Notes under the pieces: generated by a model | Database searches by the model: none | What the model was told of the DNA's origin: nothing | What the model saw: only the letters and a program-made list of their open reading frames with translations | DNA from: Tyto alba | Lineage: Eukaryota; Chordata; Aves; Strigiformes; Tytonidae | Assembly: GCF_018691265.1 (NCBI RefSeq) | Contig: NW_024881282.1 | Coordinates: 48,341,853-48,405,852 of the forward strand | DNA: 64,000 bases | Direction: 5' to 3' | Translations under genes and position numbers: made by a program | Shown here: positions 51,991 to 63,900 of the stretch, in pieces | Position numbering within the stretch: position 1 is the stretch's first letter | Layout: the number at the start of each line of letters is the position of its first letter

Positions 51991-54900
51991 CCATTTGTCT
52001 GATTAAAATTCATGAAATACATGAGTTGCACACATGCGTGGATCAACTGATGAACATTTTGCTACGCTGTTTAAGTCCTTTGGGGGGGTATCTAGGAGGT
52101 ACCTGAAAAAGCCCTTTTTAGAGGTGTTAGCTTTCTAATGTGTTTTTTGGTTTGTGCGTAAAAGGAAAACAGAGGAGATCACAGAACTTAATATTGTGGG
52201 CTTTTCTTTCCAGAATCGGTCTAGGGAGAAAAGTCTTACCTGAGATGCTTTTTCCTGTCTAAGAACTAGGTTGATATATACTGTATCTGAATACAAACAT
52301 TATGACAGCTCAGCAAACTATTTTTGTAGTCTGGCACCATTAAAGCAATGCAAAATATTAAAGGCTTTGCTTTGAGCTCTTGTTTGAGAAGAGCATTTGC
52401 CTATTTTTCTAAAAAATAATAATTTAAACAAGCTTCACTGGCCAAGAACTCAGAACATTACATAGGAAAGTTTGGTGTAAAACATTCGTTTTCTAAATTT
52501 TATTTTTGTTTGAAAACTAATTTTTTAACAAAACATACATTTCAGAAACATTTTGCATTTGATATAACTTGTGCAGTGCGTCCTTGCTATTTAAATACAT
52601 CAGCAGACATAAAAGTACTGTTTTCCCTTGATTCATGGAATAGAGGTCCTTTTTACTGATCAACTTTGCAGGTTGGGTTAATGGTCTTGAATTTAAATGT
52701 GACCTGATTAGTCTTAGTGATTCACACGTATTAGAGACTGCTTTCAGGAAAAGTCTGCCTTCAGAAGGGTGAAAACTCTAACTTGGCTTTAAAATGTGCA
52801 TTTAAACTCTATTAAGAATTTAGCTGTAAGCTTAGATTGTAAGACTAGTAAGTATGTGTAACAAACTTATCTTCTGTAGTGTGACATTCAGACATGCTAG
52901 CATAACATGGTTTTGCTTTTACCCTAATTTTCAACAGGAAAAGGACAAGTTTTCTATGGGACAAGTTGGCAGATAAAATTTGATGTTTAGCAGCAGTTGT
53001 TATAAGCTTTATTTCTGAGAAATGAATGTCTAAAAATAGTACTTTTGTGAAGCACAGAGCTGCTTTTGTATGAAAACACAATTATGGCTGCTGTCTCATG
53101 ATGGTTTATGTTGCTGGATTTATTCCCTAGTCTTAATCTAAAATTTAACTAGGAGGAGGACTAGGTTTTGTATGTTTTGGTAGTAACATTTTTAACTAAA
53201 TGTAGCCTCAACAGAAGCTGAATCAATTATGTAGTGTTGAGAACCTCCCTTATCAAAGGACTTGTTCTGTAATCAAAGTCATCAATTAAATAAATGTGAA
53301 AGTAAGTGTGGGCTGTGTCTCTGGAAATAAGTGTATGTTTCTTTTAATTTTGTATATTTAGAATAAAAATTGTGGGAGATGATGAACAGGAATGTCCCGA
53401 GGGCATTCATTTCAGAGAAAACATTGAAGTAGTAAAACTAATTTTTTGTTCCCTTAAGAGTCTAAATCCCTGATCTGCAGTAATATGAAATGCAGATGAT
53501 AGAGATGAATTAGTCTATTGGAACACGAAGAGATGTTTTAGGCCAAAATAGTCTAATTTCAGTATCTTTAACATCTTGCATCAATATTTGGAAATATATA
53601 TTCTGCAGGTTTTAAGTAAATACCCAGGCCCAAATAGTTCTAATGAAGACAGGGGGTTGACCAGCAACGGAGGCAGTTTGGTGTGTAAACAGAATGTCTA
53701 TTGGAGAAGATCAGGGACAGAGTTAGACAGGCTTCTGTTTCAGCCTCTGGCGTAGGGCTGTTTGTACCAGTTCATAGGATTAACCATGCAATGCTAAAAT
53801 ATTTACATAAAAAGCCCCTGCATCGTCTCGGGTGACGGGTTGCCCTGCTCTGTGGTGTCATGTTGTATCTTGGTCAAGGCTGCTTGAGAGTCAGGCAGTG
53901 AGACAGGACCTGCTGCGATGCTTTTTGACTTTATTTCTTCAACACGTAAGTATGCACTGCGAGTGAACATGCTGTCGGAGTCTCAGAAACTTCTGATCCT
54001 GTATGTCTGTTAACAATTTATTTTTCCAGTTCTCTTCTCTTGCTTTCAAACTTTTAGTGTGAAATAAAGCAGACCAGTGCTGAGTAGTGCTGTTCCCAGT
54101 CCTTCAGTTGATTGCTGGATCTCTGTATAGTTCCTGCAGACTCCTTTATCTTGGTCTCTTATCAGTCACTGTTCTCTTGAACCTAAAACCAGCCTAGGGT
54201 AATACAGTTCCAGACTGAACATGGATTGTTTCCTAGTCTGCAGTATGTTACCTGTAAATTAAAAATAAACACTTTGTCCTGAAAACCATGGAATTCTTGA
54301 ATGCGTTTCATGTACTAGTTAGTACCTTAACGTCTCTGGTAAATTCAGGGGTTCCCTTGGCAGTGTTTCACTCTTTGACCTAAATTTAATCTCTGACAGG
54401 AATAGAAGGTTGTTTACCAAGTGCACTTAGAATTTATTTCAGCTTCTCTTGTTTAATCAAGTCCTTTACCAGAAAAGTGCAAAATTATGACAGAAGGGTT
54501 CCCTCACCTTTCCAATGATGCATACTGCAATTGTAATATACTCATTGCAGTATTTTACACTTGCATGTTTTAGTGTCAATTTAACAGCCCTAGTCAGCTG
54601 TGAGGGATAAAAATCCGTGTTTTGAGATCAGGTGTGTAAGATAAGACTCCTGCTTGCCAAGATTTTTATTTTTCTTCTTTTTACATTTCCTGTTGTTTAG
54701 TCCTGATAAGAGAGGCAAGATTGGATCCTCTTTCAAGCAAGGCAAGAATTTATCTCCTTTATGGAGCACAAGTTTTTCGTTTGTGGTATAGAAGGTAGAG
54801 CATGTTTGAATTTATTTTATTTTTAAGGAGGAAATGTTCATGTTGATCAGTGCTTGTTTTCTCCTCCTCTTATGTTATTCATGGGTTTCAAACATAATAA

Positions 54901-55781
54901 ATCCTTTAAAACACAGGTTGAACTTACCTTATATCTGTGCATGGCTGAACACAGTGGGATCTTAGCCTTGATTGTGGCCTTGGGTAGCAATGATTTATAA
55001 AAGATTCCATATCAAATGTCAGAAAGGAGTACAGACTATTACTATGTAACTACTTTCCTGTAGTGCCTATATTTGATGCATTCAGTGGGACAGAGAATTT
55101 TTTATACAACTTCATTCTTTGGAAATACTTTGATATAAAATGCTGTCTTCAGTTTAAAACTGCACTGCTTGTCTTGCATCCTAAGCAATTTAAAATGTTA
55201 CCTGTGTTTGTAGATGAACCGAATCTGTGGCTTCTAAGTTTGTGTTTGTGTGGAAAGCAGTTAGGCTTGGATCTGACATTAGTGGGTGCTTGCACATTAT
55301 TTATGTCTTAAAGGTTTTCATCTTTCTAAAACACCTGTCTGAAAGTGGAGTGGTTTTGGAAACAGATTCTGTGTTACTTCAGCTTTCTTCAGAGCTTTAG
55401 TCTTCTGAAAAAAATCCAGCTAAAAATTTCTTAAAATACATTGTGTATCAAGTCATATAAGCACTACATTGCTGATGGAGAGGTTCCACTCTGAATTGGC
55501 AGTTGGAACAGTTGCTGTTTACTAACCATATATGATGATGGCTTCTAATAATGGCTTCTCCATAAGCATATTTGTCAGTTTTGTTCCTTCAACTTTTCTG
55601 AACTGCTGAGTCTCTTGAGGTCTTGCCTTTTGTATTGAGGTGCATGTTGTGTTTTAGTTATGAACTAACACTGTTTTCATTGTCCTTCTTTCCCGCTGCT
55701 GCTGCTTTTGTGCACTTGCTTCTTCCTGGCCTGGATTTTTTTGTTTGCTGTTCTTCGTTCTTCAATTGTATGTGTACACAG
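50390..55781 (+). other. OSBPL8: OSBPL8 intron 3
   Basis: About 5.4 kb between the donor GTGAGT and an acceptor ending TGTGTACACAG. It contains a run of 26 T at 51960-51985 and a slightly CpG-richer patch near 53820-53945 that ends in a good donor-like site. Nothing else recognised. Confidence 0.8.
51960..51985. repeat. T26 tract in intron 3
   Basis: Twenty-six T within OSBPL8 intron 3, far from either splice site. No flanking retrocopy recognised. Confidence 0.9.
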
Positions 55782-55818
55782 CATCATGGTGATAACAGAG
55801 ACTCTCATGGACCATCAA
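55782..55818 (+). CDS. OSBPL8: ORP8 coding segment 2 (residues 15-27)
   Basis: A 37-nt exon encodes HHGDNRDSHGPS plus the first base of the next codon (phase 1). With the next exon that codon becomes ACA, Thr27. Human ORP8 has 13 residues at this place with the same G-D...D..G-P-S-T frame, about 7 of 13 identical from memory. The acceptor is ACACAG and the donor is TCAA|GTAAGTGA, a consensus site. The segment has no known domain and lies in the disordered N-terminal tail. The exact match in length and junction phase to the human protein supports this small exon despite its low conservation. The His-rich start is a difference from the human Leu-Leu. Confidence 0.88.
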
Positions 55819-57173
55819 GTAAGTGATTCCTCTCTCCTACAGTATGTTTGCACATATATTCATAATAACTAACATCTATCTGCATATAGGCTGTTGGGCT
55901 AAATACTAGGTTTTCTTCTGTACTGTAATTGAGAAACTGAAGTACAATGAAAATTTACTATTGGAAAAGTATTTTATCTGGCATACTACTCATCTAAATG
56001 TTTCCTACATTAACCTTTTTTAGTGGAAATAGTTTATCCTTCACCTTTCCCAGACATAGCTAGAAAAAAATAAATCTTTTAAATTGCTTACCTGGAAGAG
56101 AAAAAGATATATTTATCAGTTTGAAATGAAACCTTCAGATGTTACTGTAGTATTGATAATGAAGACATGGAAATAATGGTTCAGAAACAGTTTTATTTTT
56201 GAGCTTGTTTGTTTATAATGCTATATGGTTCACTTAATTTCAATAAATTTACATCTTCAGAAAATAACAGGTATATATACTGTAATACTCAAATAAAGAT
56301 TGGATCTACTGTGGTGACAGGGAAGACTTAAGTGTGTGTATGTATGTGCATGTACGCAGCCAGAGACTTATTAGTGCCAGTGGTTCATGGATGTTAGTAT
56401 GACAGGCAGAATAATTTTGCTTGGGATCAAGAGTTTGTGTATGTGGGGAAGGGAAAGATGCAGGCACAAACTCTTCCTTTGGTGAGAAATCTGTGCAGAA
56501 GCCATGGTCTTAGCTGGTACCGCTTATTATAGACATTCAAAAATAATGTGGAATTGAGTTATAATAAACCTTTTCCTCTATCTGGGGTCCTTGTGCTATT
56601 TTCAAGAGTGCAGGCACTTTCACACACTCATTATAGAAGCAGAACAATGGGAATCTGCCACTTTAGATGCTTGCTTTATTTTCATAGCTTTATCTAATGA
56701 AATAAATTGGCTGTAAAGAACCCAATCTGTGTTTCTTCTGATGCATGAATCTTAGTGACAAACTATATTAGTAACTTGATGTCTAGTATGAGGAAATTGA
56801 ACAAAATATGCATTATCAATTCTAATAGTTCTGTTGCTATTGAGGTGTGCCCTCCAAAGAGTTGTGAGGAGGCTTTGGTATTTACTAAGTGAGATTTCTT
56901 CTCTAAAATAATCTTCGGCTCATCTTCTGGGAGATAGATGGTATGGGTTTAAACTCACTCAGGTAAAGGAAGGGATGAACGGAGGTTGTCTTTCTCTTGG
57001 ATGAGTGCCTTCAAGCCTGAGTAAAAGCCTAAAAATAAATCACCACTTTGAGACCTCTGAGTGAAAGGAATGGTTGGCAATGCTAACATATGTCTTGTCG
57101 GACACGCTGAGCATATGCCAACCAAATCCGTCTTTCAAGTTGCAGAGATGGCGTGTGAAACCTAAGAAGAATT

Positions 57174-57612
57174 AGAATCACAGAATTGTTTGGGTCAGAA
57201 GTGACCTTTAAAGGTCATCTAGTCCAGCCCCCATGCTGTGGGCAGAGACATCTTCCACTAGATCAAGTTGCTTAAAGCCCCATCCAAAGTGGCCTTGAAA
57301 ACTTCCAGGGGTGGGTCATCCACAACTTGTTTGGGCAGCCTATTCTAGTGCCTCATCATTCCTATTGTAAAAAATGTATTTCTTATGCCCAATAGCAATC
57401 TACCCTCTTTCAGTTTAAAACCGCTGTCCCTTGTCCTGTCTCTACAGACACTGGTAAAAAGTCTTCCTCCATCTTTCTTGTAAGCCCTCTTTATATATTG
57501 AAAGGCTGCAATAAGGTCTCCCCAGAGCCTTCCTTTCTCCAGGTTGAAGAACCTCAACTCTCTTACCTTTCTTCATAGGAGAGGTATTCCAGCCCTCTGA
57601 TTGTTTCCATAG
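57174..57612 (-). mobile_element. CR1 LINE fragment, 3' end, antisense
   Basis: Read on the minus strand this ends with the CR1 3' block (GACTAGATGACCTTTAAAGG and a CTGTGATTCT tail at 57174). Upstream is ORF2 C-terminal coding remnant, including RDRTRDSGFKLKEGR and RNTFFTIG. It is 5'-truncated, as most CR1 copies are, and is inserted in OSBPL8 intron 4 against gene direction. The minus-strand ORF has no functional domain left. The 5' edge near 57612 is approximate. Confidence 0.93.
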
Positions 57613-57634
57613 GTGAAGCATTACCCAGGAATAT

Positions 57635-57654
57635 AAAAAAAAAAAAAAAAAAAA
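57635..57654. repeat. A20 tract
   Basis: Twenty A about 20 bases beyond the 5' edge of the antisense CR1. CR1 does not end in poly-A, so it is a separate homopolymer or the tail of another insertion. Confidence 0.9.
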
Positions 57655-59269
57655 TTATTCGTCCTCACCAAAACTCAGTAGGAAATGTAAGTGCATTGAA
57701 GATTAGTCAAAAACTGAGTGTGGTTTTTCAGGTACATGGGGACACATGAGTCCAAAAGGATAAGTTTCAGTTTGGTATTTTGGACAAAGAAGAATACATG
57801 TTTGACTAGGAATGTAATTTATTCATTCATGCTAACTTTTATTTCACAAGTGAGCAAGGTCACTAGAGTAAGTGACCGTTGCTGTCTTTCAGTATCACTG
57901 TTGGTTTTATTCTGCGAACGTAATGAAATTCCAGGATAAAATATTTCAATGCTCCAAATGAGTTCAAAATTAGCTATAGGACTATCAAATATTGTCAGTA
58001 AATGGATGACTAAATATATACCATACATTTTTATAGTGTTTGTAAAATCAATCCATCAGAAGCTATAAACAGAAGCCTAGGAGTCTCTACAAATTGCTGA
58101 GTTAACTATTAATAAGTACTAATTAAATCTACTCTCTTAAAAAGATCTGCTTCAGAGTGGTAGGTGTTTGATTTAATGGCATCTTGAAAACTCGGGTTTG
58201 TTACTAGCATAACTTTCCCTGCTCCTCTCTTTACAAGTACTTTTTCCCTTTTCATTGTAATGGCTTGCTTTGTTTCCATCTCTGTCTTTTCAGGTTCCAG
58301 AGCTCCTGTCATAAGATGCTTAAGGCATATCTTTACAGAGCTCATTAACTGCCTGAAGGTCCTGCTGATTTTACAGTTGTGATTACACAGGCACCTGTAA
58401 AAATCAGGTCATTAGTAAGTCTTTTAGGAAAAAAAAAGATAAAAGCCTCTTAGTAATCTTATTCACTATCACCTGCTCAAAGCAACAGGTATGTTCTGCC
58501 TTGCCTTGTCTTCCCCCTCACCCTAAAGCAAATGTGCTGAGCATCAGGATGAGGCATTCTGAAGGAGGAGGACAATGTCCTAGGGGCTGCTACAATGTGG
58601 ATAGACATTTATGTTCCTAACAGTTGTATTTCTATTTGTTTAGTACTTTTATAATGCTTTGTATAAAAAGGAGATTTTAAAACTCTCCTACTGATTATTG
58701 TTCAGCTTTATAGATTGAATTTCTCAAAACCTCACTTGATTTAAGAAGTTCATCTTGAATCTCCAGGCATGCAAAGTAAAGGAGCTTTTCTGACGCTGTT
58801 GGCAGTCTTTAAAGGACCCAAATTGAGTCTTCAGACTAATGAAGAGCATGAATTTAATAGTGAACTTGAAACTTGTAACCCTGTGGGTGTGACTGAGTTA
58901 ACATTACTGAGTTCAGTTCACGCTTTGGTAAAACTTGTGTGCAGAGAGAGCTTGCTTTCACTCCAAATTAGATGGCCAGTACCATCTGAGAAATGATTGC
59001 ATCTCAACAGCTTTAAAAACTGTGAAATTTCCAAAGCTCAAAGCTTAAAATAAAGCTATCGGTGCTTCATGCTGCATGTTCAGAAATGAGCCTTCTGCAC
59101 ATGTCACTCGAGAAAGGGTTGTTAGTGCAATTCCTGCTGCAGAGTGGGTCTCTGACATGGCTGGCAGCACAGCAGGCAAGGTGCCCCGCTGTGGAGTACC
59201 CACTTGTGGGGTGCCCACCAGTGGAGCCTGAGCCCTGGCTACAGTGGGGGGCTGGCCTGGGGCACCTGC

Positions 59270-59286
59270 GGGGGGGGGGGGGGGGG
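59270..59286. repeat. G17 tract in a GC-rich patch
   Basis: Seventeen G closing a locally GC-rich stretch (59140-59286) that also has GGGGGG and GGGG runs. It can form a G-quadruplex on the sense strand of intron 4. Confidence 0.85.
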
Positions 59287-60775
59287 CTGTGAAATTCCTC
59301 TCCTATGGAGCTAAATGCAAGTGGCTCTTAACAGCTTTCAGTTAGTTGCTTGAAACTTGGTGCTACTGCAGTGCACCTTAAACATTTTTAAAACAAGTGA
59401 GTATAACTCATTCCTCTTGCAGGGACCTGTTTTATGTGAGCCTGTGAAGCAGGTGTTTTCTACCCCCCCTTTTATTTTTCAGTTGATACACCAGACCTTT
59501 TGTGGTGCAGTCCCCTCCAAGGACTTGAGCAAATCCCCTGCTCCTCCCTTCTGCTTACTTATAGCTGCAGGAAAATAAAAAGCTTGTTTGGTACTACAAG
59601 AAAAGCAAATTTTGTCACTCCTTTGAAGTGCTGGCCTTCTGGCAGTGACAGACTGGAACTCTGAACAGGTAGAATGAGGTCTTTACCTTCCTTCTCCATC
59701 TTCTCACGTATTTTTCCTGAGCAACAGTCTGCATAGGGTACAGTTTGTCTGGAGCAGAACCTTAGATGGTTTATCTGATGTAGAAAATAGTATGGGTGGG
59801 TATCCTGGCATCCCTACACTCTTCATACTGCCTTGTATTTATGCTAGTCTTTGCTGAAAAAATGTTTTCATTACTGTAATAACAGTAGAAATAAAGCTAT
59901 GAGGAGGGCCTCTGTACTTTGCAGATTCCATCCAGAAAATGGAACTTGTTTGTTGAAACTAGATCGTCTGCTGAACTTTTAAAACTGAGGAAAGCTTGGG
60001 AACTCTTAAAATGAGCTGTGTCCAACCTTTTAGGCAGACTCTTCTTTAGTAAGCATCTTCTGTTTCCCCCTCTGTTCTCTTTTTGTCAGTGTATCTACTT
60101 CCCCAGGGCAGATGGTACGGAGTCAGCCATTCTTACACTATCAAAAAAGGTACAGTTTTGTTGTGTGCAGCTTAAGGAAATGTACAGACACCATAAACAG
60201 GATGGATAGCCAAGTGAGCTTACAAATAGTTAGAAGACCTCAAATAAGTCTTTCAGATTGATAAGGTTCAAGGAGAGTAACTCATCTGCTTTAAACCTTT
60301 CCCTTGACAGCGTCCATACATGGTCTTTATTAATAAGACTTCTTTCTTCTGTTCTACATACATGTGTTCATCTTCGCTTTCTAGGATGGTGGCACAGCTG
60401 GATCTGGCAAGCCATTTCCTGCGTTGGCTGTGTTGTGGCTAGTTAAACCAAGAACTTTTACAGAAGTGATGAAGACAGCAAGATTTCAGAAATTTAGTAA
60501 CAACACAGTGCTGTATCTGTATTCAGTAGCAGCCATTCCTACCTCCTCCTAGTTTTTGTTTTCGTCTTCTGCCTCACGTCTCAGACCAGCCTTGTCAGCT
60601 CCTTTCTGCCATCCCCTCCAAAGAAAATCTCTGGTTTGAATCCTTATCTTCTAGGATGAAAAATTTTGCAAGACAGCATTTGAATGCCAGTTTCATAAAT
60701 AGCAGTAAAGTTCTTAGTAGAAATCTATGGAGAAGCACATAACATCATTGAATGAGCATCCATTTTGTATTTCAG

Positions 60776-60913
60776 CAGTGGTAACAAACAGCGATGAATC
60801 ACAGCTTTCAACTCCAGGAAAAATGAGCCAGCGCCAGGGGAAAGAAGCCTATTTTACTCCAACCAAAGAGTTACTCCAACCATCTCTCAGCCCAGGAACT
60901 GCCCATAGCCATG
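60776..60913 (+). CDS. OSBPL8: ORP8 coding segment 3 (residues 27-73, includes Met43)
   Basis: A 138-nt exon completes Thr27 and runs to the first base of codon 73, a Gly in human ORP8. It contains SDESQLSTPGKMSQRQGKEA, YFTPTKELLQPSLSPGT and a final HSH. This is the diagnostic match to ORP8, roughly 80% identical to human over the exon from memory. Three proline-directed sites (STP, FTPTK, SLSPG) are plausible phosphorylation sites in this disordered tail before the PH domain. Met43 at 60823-60825 matches the start of the known short isoform, which lacks the first 42 residues. The acceptor is TTTCAG and the donor is CATG|GTAAGA at 60914. The exon extends no further left: reading back into the intron breaks the match to ORP8. 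Confidence 0.95.
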
Positions 60914-63900
60914 GTAAGACAAAGCTTTTTTTTTTTTTTTTTTTTTTTTTTAAGAGGTTTTAAGGAACTTAAATGCTGACATTAATTATCTGTTCCAAAT
61001 GTTATTTCAAAAACATCGCCTTTTACAATAGAGAGGCAAGGAAGAAAGCATATCAAAATATTGTATGTAATTCTTTGTATCCTTATGTGTTAATCTGAAA
61101 GAGGAAAAAAAAAATGCATTTTGTGATGCATTAGTTTATTAAAGCACGCTATGATTTGTGGGAGAACAGTCCACGTGATGGTAAATCATTATCTGTGTGT
61201 AATCCTGTAACCAGTGGTCACATTAATGTCTTGAGTATTTAAGTTGTGTCTTTACACAGAAGTGTTACAATACAATTAATCCTGGAACCTTTGTGCAAAG
61301 ATCTTTTAACAATTACTTCTACTGAAAGATCCTTCTCTCTAGGAAAGAGGGAAAAAAATAATCTCAGCACTACTTTTTGACAGCTTTCAGACAGTCCCTC
61401 TGCTTTGCTAAACCTGTAGAAAACAAACTCTGAGTGGATCCATGTGAACTGATTGGATGCAGAGTGAAACTCATCAGTAGACCTCAGATGTTGATAGTCT
61501 GTTTAAAAAACAAGCAATAGTTGCTGCTCTTGTGCTTATTTGCATTTGAAACTGCTTGTATTGTCTTATTGCCTAGGATATCATTAGACATGTTTGTTAC
61601 AGTGTGTGGAGTCCTTAGTGAAAACTTCAGGCTTTTAAAATTAATATTCTTTCTCCTTTTACGCTTGGCAGCCATGTTAGTCATCTGTGCTTCCTTTAGT
61701 TCTTGCTCTGAGTAGTGTTCCTGAGAGGTTTTTTTTTGTATGAACGTCCCTAAATCCCATAGCTTGCTTTATCAAAGTAATAATATTCGTCTGTCGGAGT
61801 AATAAAGGCAGTGTCTCAGGTAACTTCGAATCGTTTTCCCATTCAGTACCATTCAGATAAAAAGAAAAAAAACAAAGGTAGCTGTTACCATGTTGAATCT
61901 GGTAGTATTTTAGTATATTTTAAGAATTATTATGCTAGTATTTTCAGTGCGACACACAGCTAGCTCTAGTATGTTTTGTAAAAGCTGCTGTTATCTCACT
62001 GGAACAGCACTCGATGTTCTCTGGCTGGCACTGTGCTTAGTCTGGAAATATTTTCTGTAGAATATACATATAAATTGTTATATTTATTATGTTTAATGAA
62101 GTTTTTGGTTATTCTCTGTATGTACTGTGTTCTATCCCTTACTAGACAAATGTAGTTATATAAGTGTATTTGAATGTTCTAGTAAATTCTTCCTTCTAAT
62201 GTTGCTCTTCCCACTAATTCATAAAGTTGAACTGTTGTCCTTTTTTAAGGGCTTTAACTCATAGGAAAAATCATTAAAATGGACTTAAAAAGCACTAAGA
62301 CTTGACTGTGCTACGTCAAACTCCTTGCGAATGTTAAGTCTTCTCTCCTGATTTTTTTTCCCCTCTGATTATTTCAAGGCTTATATAAGTGATTTTTAAG
62401 CTGGTTAAACGTATCTGTGCCTTTTTTTAGCATCAGTCATCACTGACTTAGTCTTCCAGGAGCCTTACTAGAAATGAGGCTGTAGTTTCATGATACAAGG
62501 AATTTGGCTTGCAGTGAATTTCAGTAGTGAAAAGGTATGATGTATGATGTGGGCTAGGCTTCAGCAACCTTTAATTACTAACTTCTAGCCTATCTGCAAC
62601 TCGGGAAGTGTAGGTTGGATTTTTATGGAGAGGGTTGACCCACATTTAGAAGTTGGATGATAGTTCTGTGATGAGAAAATTACAGTGCTGGTGAAAATGT
62701 GAGGTTATTACATAGGGAAAAAGAGATGCTGTGCAAGCCTGAAAATTATGAAGTAGGACAGAATTTAAAGTGATGGAGTACTTGAGGCTGACTGTTGTAA
62801 CTGAAATCCAGTTATCAAAGGTCTTTACAATATGCCTGTTATGTTGTATGGTGAGAATATGCAGAAATATAGGATATGTCTTGATAGAGTATTTAAAGAC
62901 ATTTACAATTAACTAAATGAAGATACTTTTAGTCACTGGCACATGAATGCATCCTTAGGGATGGGTAATGTAAATAAACAATTCAAAAGCATGCTGGGCA
63001 CAGGATAAAAGATTAAATGTATATAAAGGGGAGCTGTGACATGGGTACTTGGCTTTTGCCACTGAATAGTTGGATGTTGTTGGATGCTATTTGGCCACAA
63101 TTACTTAAGTTATGTTTTCTGATGCTTGAACTAAAGAGCCTGTCTGGCAAAGTCAGTTTTGTATAGAGCCTGTTGTTAAAAATAAATGAGTTGGAATAAA
63201 ATGAAACCTGTGAAGAGGCAGTCTTTGGAGCCATCAGCACTTTGGTGTTAGTGGGGAAATACCACTATGTCTGCCTGGTTCTTTGGCTGGACAGCAGCAG
63301 TCCAGGGAGAGGCGTGCTCAGTGACCATCACTTGGAAAATCTACTGGAACACATTTAATTTGTGTCTTCTGCTTGTGTGTTAAGTAAGATACTAATTACG
63401 GTATTACAAATATGCTTAAAAGTGGATGAGAACTTGAATCTTAATATGAGAGGAGTGGAGGTAAACATTCAACGTCTGTTTGAGCCATTGGCTTCCTATT
63501 TGGAACCAAGGGTGAACCATATCACTGTGAAGTTGTAAGTGGTGTGTATTGATTTTTAAGTGCTTCTGTGTATAAATACTGGGGTTTAATTTACGTGACC
63601 ATAGCTCTGGATTTCAGAAAGCTTCTGTTTTCTTGTACTTGATTTCTTAGTTTAAACATGACTTCTTCCTTCATTGCTCCTTTCACTCTTGTTAGATGGA
63701 ATTTAGTGTGTTGTCTAAGCCAGAGGTGGGGATGGTCTTTTTGGAGTCCAGTACAGATCTGTTTTATGAATGTAGAGTACAGCTTGATCTGGCAGCATTG
63801 TCTAGTGATTGTTCAGCAAAAGTCTATTTATACTATCATTGTTCTGTACAATGTTTGCAGGAAGAAGTTCCACCTTCTTATTTTACATAATGTTTTTAAG

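Larger units (their letters stand above)
55819..60775 (+). other. OSBPL8: OSBPL8 intron 4
   Basis: About 5 kb. It contains a minus-strand CR1 fragment at about 57174-57612, an A20 tract at 57635-57654, and a GC-richer stretch at about 59140-59290 that ends in a run of 17 G. The acceptor at its end reads TTTTGTATTTCAG. No gene recognised in it. Confidence 0.8.

Noticed and set aside
57345..57557. 70-codon minus-strand ORF as a gene
   Set aside because: It is the ORF2 remnant of the antisense CR1 element, not a host gene.
60727..60775. In-frame ATG upstream of coding segment 3 (an apparent N-terminal extension)
   Set aside because: This part is intron: it carries the pyrimidine tract and TTTCAG acceptor, and its reading does not match ORP8, whereas joining to the previous exon at 60776 restores the known sequence.
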